Of a stretch of DNA of 6,344 bases, positions 1-4,930 are shown in pieces. The notes under the pieces were generated by a model. The model did no database searches, was not told the origin of the DNA, and worked only from the letters and a program-made list of their open reading frames with translations. The stretch's first letter is position 1; the number at the start of each line of letters is the position of its first letter. A program made the position numbers and the translations under genes. Source of the stretch: Chitinophagaceae bacterium (GTDB taxonomy: Bacteria > Bacteroidota > Bacteroidia > Chitinophagales > Chitinophagaceae); the NCBI GenBank assembly GCA_947463105.1, contig CANHSD010000158.1:1-6344 (forward strand), read 5' to 3'.

Positions 1-1287
1 CCCGTGTTTTTCAAGGATTGCATTGAACTCGCGGATATACTCCGGTAGGTCTTCCACATCAACAGCAGTATCTTCAATGACTGGAACAGCTTTTTCATCA
101 CCAGGAAGATTGCTTAACAAGCCCAATCCTGCCTTGCGGAGGGTCCATATTTTTTTGGTGTCGGCCCCAAAGAGCACAGGGAAATGATAGCCAAGCCCTG
201 CAGCCCTCATCTCTGCTTCAACTGCTTGTGTGATGACGAGGATTTCTTCCCTTGTTTCCCTGGTAAATTCAATCACAAGAATGGCACCGGGATCTCCCTG
301 CACAAAAAACCTGTTTTTGCTTTGCTCGATGTTTCCCTTGGTACACTCCAGGATATAATGATCAATCAATTCACTGGCACTGGGCTTGTATTTGAGGCCA
401 ATCAGGTTGGCATGCAAAGACTCGTCAATGGAGTTGAAATGCACACAGAGCAGGCCTGTTTCTTTTGGTGGCGCAGGCACTACATTGAGTTTTATTTCTG
501 TAATGAAGGCCAGTGTTCCTTCAGAACCCGCAATCAGTGAACAAAAATTGAATGCCGGGCCGCCGGCAGTAAAAGGTTCTGTTTCTACCAACAAATCAAT
601 GGCATAGCCAGTATTCCTTCTTTCAACAGATTTCTTTGGAAATTCTTTTCTGATCTCTACCTGGTTATCGTAATTGCCCAGGATTGATCGTATCGATTTG
701 TAAATATTGCCCTCGAGGGTATTGAGCTCACATTTTTCATGAAATTCATCCGTAGAAAGGGTTGAAAATACAGCCTCAGTACCATCGCTCAAAAAAACCT
801 TCACTTCCAGCAAATGCTCTCTGGTACTGCGGTACACCACGGAGTTGGAGCCACAGGAGTTGTTGCCCACCATCCCGCCAATCATGGCGCGGTTGGCAGT
901 AGATGTTTCCGGACCAAAAAACAATCCATAGGGCTTGAGAAACAAATTCAATTCATCCCTGATCACGCCGGGCTGCACACGAACCCAACCTTCTTCTTTG
1001 TTCAGTTCAAGGATTTGGTTGAAATGTTTTGAAACATCTACAATGATACCGTTACCCACCACCTGGCCAGCAAGGGAAGTACCCGCAGTCCTTGGAATCA
1101 AAGAAGTTTTTTCACTCTGGGCAAAAGCGATCAGCTGCTGGATATCATCAATCGATTGGGGAATCGCAACCGCCAACGGCATTTCCCGGTAGGCAGAAGC
1201 ATCCGTAGCGTACAACATACGGATTGTTTCATCAAGAAATAGGTCGCCCTTCAACCGTTCTTTCAGCCCATTCAGCTTTTCCTTCAT
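1..1287 (-). CDS. FAD-linked oxidase, N-terminal part (glycolate/D-lactate/2-hydroxyglutarate dehydrogenase type), cut by the window edge
   Basis: A continuous frame reads leftward from ATG at 1287 and gives 429 residues without a stop before the edge. The FAD_binding_4 (PCMH-type) domain shows PRTAGTSLAGQ (residues 65-75), GGMVGNNSCGSNS (137-149) and GSEGTLAFITE (254-264). RRNTGYAID at 223-231 and VIEDTAV at 403-409 lie in the part leading into the FAD-oxidase C-terminal domain. Such enzymes oxidise a 2-hydroxy acid using FAD and pass electrons to a quinone or another carrier. The late position of VIEDTAV, and its wording, resemble the long class of about 1000 residues that carries a C-terminal 4Fe-4S and cysteine-rich region. 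That part would lie beyond base 1, so the fusion is an inference and the substrate is unknown. The start is the only in-frame ATG before the conserved region, and no Shine-Dalgarno is seen. A weak -7-like box (TACATTTC, 1307-1300) precedes it. The gene diverges from the 1402 gene. Confidence 0.9.
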   Translation of the reverse strand, partial: MKEKLNGLKERLKGDLFLDETIRMLYATDASAYREMPLAVAIPQSIDDIQQLIAFAQSEKTSLIPRTAGTSLAGQVVGNGIIVDVSKHFNQILELNKEEGWVRVQPGVIRDELNLFLKPYGLFFGPETSTANRAMIGGMVGNNSCGSNSVVYRSTREHLLEVKVFLSDGTEAVFSTLSTDEFHEKCELNTLEGNIYKSIRSILGNYDNQVEIRKEFPKKSVERRNTGYAIDLLVETEPFTAGGPAFNFCSLIAGSEGTLAFITEIKLNVVPAPPKETGLLCVHFNSIDESLHANLIGLKYKPSASELIDHYILECTKGNIEQSKNRFFVQGDPGAILVIEFTRETREEILVITQAVEAEMRAAGLGYHFPVLFGADTKKIWTLRKAGLGLLSNLPGDEKAVPVIEDTAVDVEDLPEYIREFNAILEKHG

Positions 1288-1334
1288 TCCATTTAGTATG
1301 AAATGTAAATTTACCGATAAATTTCTTGATCTCT

Positions 1335-1366
1335 TTTGGCGCTTATTTAACCTGGTGGTAGCTTTT
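1335..1366 (+). promoter_or_regulatory. Candidate Bacteroidota-type promoter for the small membrane protein gene
   Basis: TTTG at 1335-1338 is followed after 20 bases by TAGCTTTT at 1359-1366. The known Bacteroidota primary-sigma consensus is TTTG around -33 and TAnnTTTG around -7, so five of six defined -7 bases and all of the -33 bases match, with suitable spacing. Transcription would start near 1371-1375, about 30 bases before the ATG at 1402. This is a motif match only. Confidence 0.45.
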
Positions 1367-1401
1367 TTCGGATTAGCTTCGCGGTTCAAGAAAACCCGAC
1401 G

Positions 1402-1833
1402 ATGATTTTCAAAATACTGACCATCATAGGCCTCGCCACTTTTGAGGTTTATGCCGCCATACCAGCAGGGTTTGCCTTTAAACTATCTCCCATTGTCATT
1501 TTTCTCGCCAGTACTACAGGGGGATTGTTGGGCGTATTTGCAGCTGCCTACCTTGGGGGCATGATACAGCGGATGGTGAGCAAATACCGCAAGGGAAAGA
1601 AAGAAGAAAAACCCAAAAGCAAATTCGTGCTCAAAATCTGGGACAAATATGGCTTGATTGGACTGGGCGTTATTGGCACCATGACTGTTGGAGGGCCCAT
1701 CAGCATTGGCGTTGGTGTAGGATTCAATGTTCCGCTTAACAAATTGGTCTTCTGGTGCTGCATAGGCGTAGTTGCCCGCTGCGCACTTTTCACTTTTCTG
1801 GGAGAAGTGGGCATGAAAATGATCGGTCAATAA
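1402..1833 (+). CDS. Small multi-drug export (Sm_multidrug_ex)-like integral membrane protein
   Basis: The product is 143 residues and mostly hydrophobic. Membrane segments can be drawn at about 3-23, 27-54, 83-108 and 113-138. They are separated by a lysine-rich loop at 61-74 (KYRKGKKEEKPKSK) that probably faces the cytoplasm. E15 followed by AAIPAG (18-23), and the glycine/proline-rich stretch GTMTVGGPISIGVGVGF (92-108), resemble the family annotated 'small multi-drug export protein', which is related in layout to DedA/VTT membrane proteins. The drug-export name is historical, and no substrate can be deduced here. The ATG at 1402 is the only usable start: the frame is open back to a TAA at 1348 but holds no other ATG, GTG or TTG. 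The gene stands alone, with a candidate promoter upstream and a hairpin terminator 41 bases past the stop. Family assignment is from remembered motif pattern, not a search. Confidence 0.75.
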   Translation: MIFKILTIIGLATFEVYAAIPAGFAFKLSPIVIFLASTTGGLLGVFAAAYLGGMIQRMVSKYRKGKKEEKPKSKFVLKIWDKYGLIGLGVIGTMTVGGPISIGVGVGFNVPLNKLVFWCCIGVVARCALFTFLGEVGMKMIGQ

Positions 1834-1856
1834 TCCGATAAGACAGTTGCTGTTGA

Positions 1857-2021
1857 TCAGCTTCCCCTTGAACCACCTGTTTTGACAGGTTTTTTAGTAG
1901 CACCGGCAGATTTGGTGCTGGTTGGCTTGGCGATGAACTTTGAGGACCCGCCTTGCGTATTGCTTTTGGCTGTAGCCGTTTTGCTTTTTGCAGCTATTTT
2001 AGGATTGATGTGAAAGCCCAT
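1857..2021 (-). CDS. Small highly basic protein of unknown function (54 aa)
   Basis: ATG at 2021 opens a frame of 54 residues ending in TGA at 1859-1857. The product has ten lysines, one arginine and one histidine, no aspartate or glutamate, and no cysteine, tryptophan or tyrosine. It begins MGFHINPKIAAKSK. The rest is low-complexity, rich in Ala/Lys/Thr/Ser/Gly, with short repeats such as AKSKTAT/AKSNTQ and a KKPVKTGG tail. This composition suggests a disordered nucleic-acid-binding or histone-H1-tail-like peptide, but function is not known. Support for a real gene: a perfect TAnnTTTG box (2046-2039) sits 17 bases before the ATG, the strongly biased composition is unlike random translation, and the frame fills an otherwise empty gap between two plus-strand genes. 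Against: it is short, and the opposite strand of its 3' end carries a terminator. It faces head-to-tail-end with the 1402 gene (stops 23 bases apart) and diverges from the SGNH gene. Confidence 0.6.
   Translation of the reverse strand: MGFHINPKIAAKSKTATAKSNTQGGSSKFIAKPTSTKSAGATKKPVKTGGSRGS
1875..1895 (+). terminator. Intrinsic terminator of the small membrane protein gene
   Basis: A 6-bp perfect stem, ACCTGT (1875-1880) and ACAGGT (1885-1890), encloses a TTTG loop and is followed at once by a T run through 1895. It lies 41 bases past the stop of the 1402-1833 gene and points the right way to end it. The stem is short and only half G+C, so strength is uncertain. It lies inside the coding sequence of the opposite-strand 54-residue gene. 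Confidence 0.5.
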
Positions 2022-2038
2022 AGTGGTATATTATACTG

Positions 2039-2046
2039 CAAAATTA
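2039..2046 (-). promoter_or_regulatory. -7 box upstream of the small basic protein
   Basis: Read on the minus strand this is TAATTTTG, an exact match to the Bacteroidota -7 consensus TAnnTTTG. No TTTG is found at the expected -33 distance. Transcription would start near 2034, giving a very short leader of about 12 bases before the ATG at 2021. Confidence 0.4.
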
Positions 2047-2133
2047 GGCTAAATAATCTAAATCAGGCTGTTGAGCAGCGCCAACTGTTCATCAGCACTG
2101 AACAATCCTCTTCATTTATGCGTAATTAGATTG

Positions 2134-2838
2134 ATGAAAAAGTTGATGATGATCTTGGTGATGGCACAGGCACTGGCCTGCACAAAGAAGGGAACCATGG
2201 AGGAGATCCCTCCAACACCTGTTGTTCCTGGTTTTCCCCAGCCCATCACCTGGCTGGCCCTGGGCGATTCCTATACCATTGGTCAGGGTGTGGCTGCGGC
2301 TGAGCGGTATCCCGCCCAAACGGTTGAGTTTCTCGCCCAAAAAAACATCAGCATCAGCAGTCCCACCTATATTGCCACAACCGGATGGACCACCACCGAC
2401 CTGCAAAATGCCATCAAAAACAAAAATCCTGAAAACCATACCATTGTTTCCTTACTGATTGGCGTCAATGATCAATACCAGAAAAGAGATACAACTGGCT
2501 ACAGGCAACGTTTTGCAGGATTGCTGGGCAATGCCATTGCACTGGCCAATGGAAAGAAGGAAAATGTTTTTGTATTGTCAATCCCCGACTACAGTGTAAC
2601 CCCTTATGCCATCAACAGTGATACAGCAAGGATGCGCATGGAAATTGATTGGTTCAACCAAATCAACAAATCAGTAACTGCCAATTATGGATGCCCCTAC
2701 CTGGACATCACGGGTTTTACCAGACAGGGAAGAACAAACCGCGACCTGATTGCAGGGGATGGATTGCATCCGTCGGGAATTGACTATAAACGTTGGGCAG
2801 AACAATTGTCGATCATGATCCAAAAAGTATTGAACTGA
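2134..2838 (+). CDS. SGNH/GDSL-family hydrolase, predicted lipoprotein
   Basis: The product is 234 residues, predicted to hydrolyse an ester (lipid, acyl or acetyl; substrate unknown). SGNH blocks are in order: block I LALGDSYTIGQGV with nucleophile Ser46, block II Gly84, block III IGVNDQ with Asn112, and block V DGLHPS with Asp209 and His212. All four S, G, N and H residues are present, so it should be active. The spacing and the segments SIPDYSVTPYA and FNQINKS match a set of SGNH hydrolases common in Bacteroidota. ATG at 2134 gives MKKLMMILVMAQALAC, a lipoprotein signal peptide with Cys16 as the lipidated residue. A TTG 63 bases upstream in the same frame would put 21 non-signal-like residues in front and is rejected. 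After Cys16 comes TKKGTMEE, lacking an immediate K(D/E)(D/E)-type surface-export signal, so a periplasm-facing location is more likely (inference). No clear promoter or Shine-Dalgarno was seen. Its TGA abuts the TGA of the convergent acetyltransferase gene. Confidence 0.9.
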   Translation: MKKLMMILVMAQALACTKKGTMEEIPPTPVVPGFPQPITWLALGDSYTIGQGVAAAERYPAQTVEFLAQKNISISSPTYIATTGWTTTDLQNAIKNKNPENHTIVSLLIGVNDQYQKRDTTGYRQRFAGLLGNAIALANGKKENVFVLSIPDYSVTPYAINSDTARMRMEIDWFNQINKSVTANYGCPYLDITGFTRQGRTNRDLIAGDGLHPSGIDYKRWAEQLSIMIQKVLN

Positions 2839-3528
2839 TCAGGCCCTTTTTTTTACAACAGCAAAATAGAAATCAGCCCGCTTAGTAAAGCCAAGCTGCT
2901 CATATTTTCTGATGGCACGGAGGTTGTCTGTTTTCACATGCAGAAAGGGAATATTGCCTTGCTTCAGGATGCGTTCGCAGGCATAGGTCATGAGCTGTGC
3001 TGCAAATCCTTTGCCCAGGTGATCGGGATGCGTACAAACGGCACTCACCTCCGTATATCCCCTGAGGTGCAAACGCTCCCCGGCCATGGCAACCAGCGCT
3101 CCATTGTTGAATATCCCAACATAATTACCGAAATCGATGGTGCGTTGTAAAAATGGACCAGGTTTTGTCAATGCTGTCAAAGCCAACATGGCTGGAACAT
3201 CCGCTTCACCCAAATCCTGTATGCTTGCGCCTGCCTGAGCAATCGGCTGCAGGCTTGTACAGATCATCTGGTACAAAGGAGTTGTGAATAGAATGTCAAA
3301 GGTTGGAGGTATCCTTACTTCCCCTGCAATCATAACAGAGAAACTCCTTCCCGCCGGCAACAGGCTGTCCATGCTAGCAAGGTTCTTTTCGTCCCAATGT
3401 TCCATTCCAACAAAGGGTGAAACATCTTCCGGAAGATATGCTGGTGTAGGCGTTCCGATATTGAATCGTTTGTCTTCCGTTGTCAATGCTTCCCAGACGG
3501 GATTATCCAATTTATGATGTGTGTGCAT
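2839..3528 (-). CDS. GNAT-family N-acetyltransferase (FR47-like)
   Basis: The product is 229 residues, a probable cytoplasmic acetyl-CoA-dependent N-acetyltransferase; the acceptor is unknown. The C-terminal half carries the GNAT fold: VGIFNNGALVAMAGERL (137-153), then the acetyl-CoA-binding motif A in CTHPDHLGKGFAAQL (165-179), then FLHVKTDNLRAIRKYEQLGF (195-214), the usual end with its N..A...YE.LGF pattern. In motif A the usual R/Q of (R/Q)xxGxA is Leu171, a variant also met in FR47-like members. The N-terminal 100 residues are less conserved and typical in length for FR47-type proteins. The ATG at 3528 is preferred. A TTG six codons upstream (3546) extends the frame but adds an unconvincing MCSTQN. 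A -7-like TAAATTTG lies at 3619-3612, giving a leader of about 80 bases. The gene diverges from the galactanase and converges with the SGNH gene without any gap. Confidence 0.88.
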   Translation of the reverse strand: MHTHHKLDNPVWEALTTEDKRFNIGTPTPAYLPEDVSPFVGMEHWDEKNLASMDSLLPAGRSFSVMIAGEVRIPPTFDILFTTPLYQMICTSLQPIAQAGASIQDLGEADVPAMLALTALTKPGPFLQRTIDFGNYVGIFNNGALVAMAGERLHLRGYTEVSAVCTHPDHLGKGFAAQLMTYACERILKQGNIPFLHVKTDNLRAIRKYEQLGFTKRADFYFAVVKKRA

Positions 3529-3564
3529 GTTTTGGGTTGAACACAAACGCCAATGTTTTAGGTA

Positions 3565-3591
3565 TTGACAGTTGATTTCTGCGTAGATTTA
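3565..3591 (+). promoter_or_regulatory. Weak promoter candidate for the galactanase gene
   Basis: TTG at 3565-3567 and TAGATTTA at 3584-3591 are separated by 16 bases. Five of six defined -7 bases match TAnnTTTG, but the spacing is shorter than usual. Transcription would start near 3597, about 27 bases before the ATG at 3624. Offered as the best candidate in the 95-base divergent gap, not as a firm call. Confidence 0.25.
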
Positions 3592-3611
3592 ATCATCGGA
3601 TTGATGAAATA

Positions 3612-3619
3612 CAAATTTA
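3612..3619 (-). promoter_or_regulatory. -7 box candidate for the acetyltransferase gene
   Basis: On the minus strand the bases read TAAATTTG, an exact TAnnTTTG match. No -33 TTTG is found at the usual distance. Transcription would begin near 3607, about 80 bases before the ATG at 3528. The box lies only five bases before the galactanase start on the other strand, so the two divergent transcription units would share this region. Confidence 0.35.
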
Positions 3620-3623
3620 GATA

Positions 3624-4757
3624 ATGCGACACCCGCTTCCCGCTTATTTGATCATTATTTTTATGCTGTTCGGATGCAAGAAAACCAATTCTCAGCTTCC
3701 CAATTCCACAAACGCCATTGTTCTTGGTGGAGACCTTTCCTATGTAAATGAAGTAGAAGATGCCGGTGCCAAATACCAACGCAACAACAGCAGCGTAGAC
3801 CCATATGCATTGTTTGCTGAAAAAGGCTGCAACCTTGTGCGATTAAGGCTTTGGCATACCCCAAGCATCAACAGGTATAGTGGTTTAGAGGATGTGAAAA
3901 AAAGCATCCGCAGGGCAAAGGCTGCCAACATGAGGGTCTTGCTTGACTTTCATTATTCAGACATCTGGGCAGACCCGGGCAGGCAGAATATTCCCAAGGC
4001 CTGGTCTACGATCACAGACCTGAATGTGCTTGGAGACAGCCTCTATGGCTATACGTTAAACACCCTTTTGACCTTGAACAAAGAAGGGCTGCTGCCGGAA
4101 ATGGTACAGGTTGGCAATGAAATCAACAGTGAAATCCTGCAACCCGAAGGCAAAGCTAAACCTATCATCGACTGGAAAAGAAATGTATTCCTGCTGAACA
4201 AAGGCATTGCAGCTGTGCGCGAAGCAAGCAGCAAAAGCAGTAAAAAGATTGAAGTGATGCTGCACATTGCACAGCCTGAAAATGCCATCAAATGGTTTGC
4301 AGACGCCAGTGCCAATGGCATTGAGCCTTATGACTGGATTGGCATTTCCTACTATCCACTTTGGTCTACCGTCAAAACCAAAGACCTTCCTTACTTCATC
4401 AACAACCTGGTGACAACACACAAAAAACAGCTGATGGTTGTTGAAACAGCCTACCCGCATACCCTCGCCAATGCAGACCCCGCCAACAATATTCTTGATG
4501 ACAAGGCATTGGTTGCAGGCTATCCTGCCAGCCCAACCGGACAAAAACAGTACATGATCGATTTGGTCAAATTGATTTTCCAAGGTGGTGGCGCTGGCGT
4601 TGTTTACTGGGAACCTGCATGGATCAGCTCTTCAGCCAAAACCCCCTGGGGGCAAGGCTCACACTGGGACAATGCAACGTTCTTCGACGCAGCGAACAAA
4701 AACGAAGCACTACCAGTATTTGATTTTTTCAATCAAGGCAACTACACAAAAAAATAA
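3624..4757 (+). CDS. Glycoside hydrolase family 53 arabinogalactan endo-beta-1,4-galactanase, predicted lipoprotein
   Basis: The product is 377 residues and is a secreted enzyme that cuts internal beta-1,4-galactosyl bonds in galactan or type I arabinogalactan, the side chains of pectin. The family pattern is strong across its length: GGDLSYVNEVEDAGAKY (35-51), LVRLRLWHTP (71-80), LLDFHYSDIWADPGRQNIP (106-124), VQVGNEIN (161-168), WIGISYYPLW (238-247), MVVETAYP (271-278), VVYWEPAWI (326-334) and GSHWDN (345-350). As a clan GH-A enzyme its acid/base should be Glu166 and its nucleophile Glu274; both are present. ATG at 3624 gives MRHPLPAYLIIIFMLFGC, a lipoprotein signal with LFGC and lipidated Cys18. 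The following KKTNSQ lacks an acidic surface-export signal, so a periplasm-facing anchor is plausible (inference). The mature protein is a single catalytic domain without a carbohydrate-binding module. No SusC/SusD pair or galactosidase lies next to it, so it is an isolated enzyme here rather than part of a visible utilisation locus. Confidence 0.95.
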   Translation: MRHPLPAYLIIIFMLFGCKKTNSQLPNSTNAIVLGGDLSYVNEVEDAGAKYQRNNSSVDPYALFAEKGCNLVRLRLWHTPSINRYSGLEDVKKSIRRAKAANMRVLLDFHYSDIWADPGRQNIPKAWSTITDLNVLGDSLYGYTLNTLLTLNKEGLLPEMVQVGNEINSEILQPEGKAKPIIDWKRNVFLLNKGIAAVREASSKSSKKIEVMLHIAQPENAIKWFADASANGIEPYDWIGISYYPLWSTVKTKDLPYFINNLVTTHKKQLMVVETAYPHTLANADPANNILDDKALVAGYPASPTGQKQYMIDLVKLIFQGGGAGVVYWEPAWISSSAKTPWGQGSHWDNATFFDAANKNEALPVFDFFNQGNYTKK

Positions 4758-4785
4758 ATTAAACCGTATTGTGCTGCCAAAAACT

Positions 4786-4817
4786 CCCCTCCAACCAGAG
4801 GCCTCTGGTTGGAGGGG
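4786..4817. repeat. Perfect 32-bp palindrome, likely intergenic repeat (REP-like) or hairpin
   Basis: The left arm CCCCTCCAACCAGAGG (4786-4801) is followed with no spacer by its exact reverse complement (4802-4817). It starts 29 bases after the galactanase stop. In the plus direction no T run follows, so it is not a standard terminator for that gene. On the minus strand it is followed by AGTTTTT, but no minus-strand gene reads into it. G-rich 'GGAGGGGTG...GGGGTGGT' blocks of this kind recur between genes in many Bacteroidota genomes (recalled, not searched), which favours a dispersed repeat. Cruciform or transcript-hairpin formation is possible. Confidence 0.75.
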
Positions 4818-4842
4818 TGCAGAGACCGATGAACGAAGTGAA

Positions 4843-4874
4843 TTGGCTTGGCGGGGTGGTGGACAGCAAGCCAA
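4843..4874. repeat. Second inverted repeat in the same intergenic block
   Basis: TTGGCTTG (4843-4850) and CAAGCCAA (4867-4874) are exact reverse complements, separated by a 16-base G-rich loop containing CGGGGTGGTGG. It lies 25 bases after the 32-bp palindrome. With that palindrome it probably forms one composite intergenic element spanning about 4784-4875. Confidence 0.5.
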
Positions 4875-4881
4875 GCATAAC

Positions 4882-4895
4882 GTGACCCATGTCAC
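4882..4895. promoter_or_regulatory. Crp/Fnr-family-like operator upstream of the MFS gene
   Basis: GTGAC (4882-4886), CCAT, GTCAC (4891-4895) is a perfect 5-4-5 inverted repeat, and the bases AA (4879-4880) and TT (4897-4898) extend it. It matches the core GTGA-N6-TCAC of Crp-type sites; an Fnr site would normally read TTGAT-N4-ATCAA. The centre, 4888.5, is 42.5 bases before the ATG at 4931, which is the class II activator position if transcription starts at or just before that ATG. The regulator's identity is not shown. Confidence 0.5.
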
Positions 4896-4918
4896 TTTCA
4901 GAACGGTTGGGATGCATT

Positions 4919-4926
4919 TACTTTAC
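4919..4926 (+). promoter_or_regulatory. Weak -7-like element before the MFS gene
   Basis: TACTTTAC matches four of six defined bases of TAnnTTTG and has no -33 TTTG. Its position fits a start at about 4930 and an activator centred at 4888.5, as expected for an activator-dependent promoter. The call depends on that operator being real. Confidence 0.25.
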
Positions 4927-4930
4927 AGCA

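Noticed and set aside
184..1192. Several plus-strand frames opposite the FAD oxidase.
   Set aside because: They are antisense shadows of a continuous minus-strand frame with clear FAD-oxidase motifs.
1298..1405. A 35-codon plus-strand frame (MKCKFTDKFLDLFWRLF...) whose TGA overlaps the ATG of the small membrane protein gene as ATGA, and which looks like a short membrane peptide.
   Set aside because: Attractive as a coupled leader peptide, but its ATG is only 10 bases from the divergent oxidase ATG, leaving no room for a promoter. The best promoter for the membrane gene (1335-1366) lies inside it, so it would not be on that transcript. A frame this short is common by chance.
2071..2133. An upstream TTG start for the SGNH hydrolase that adds 21 residues.
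   Set aside because: The ATG at 2134 gives a clean lipoprotein signal peptide; the extension would bury it behind a polar stretch.
2842..2856. The T run after the SGNH stop as an intrinsic terminator.
   Set aside because: No G+C-rich stem of useful length precedes it; the run is explained by lysine codons at the C-terminus of the acetyltransferase on the other strand.
3529..3546. An upstream TTG start for the acetyltransferase that adds six residues.
   Set aside because: An ATG follows in frame at 3528, and TTG starts are less common; the extra residues show no family pattern.
4889..4930. The upstream in-frame ATG for the MFS transporter.
   Set aside because: It falls inside the operator-like palindrome and adds 14 residues (MSLSERLGCIYFTA) not expected before helix 1; ATG at 4931 is better.
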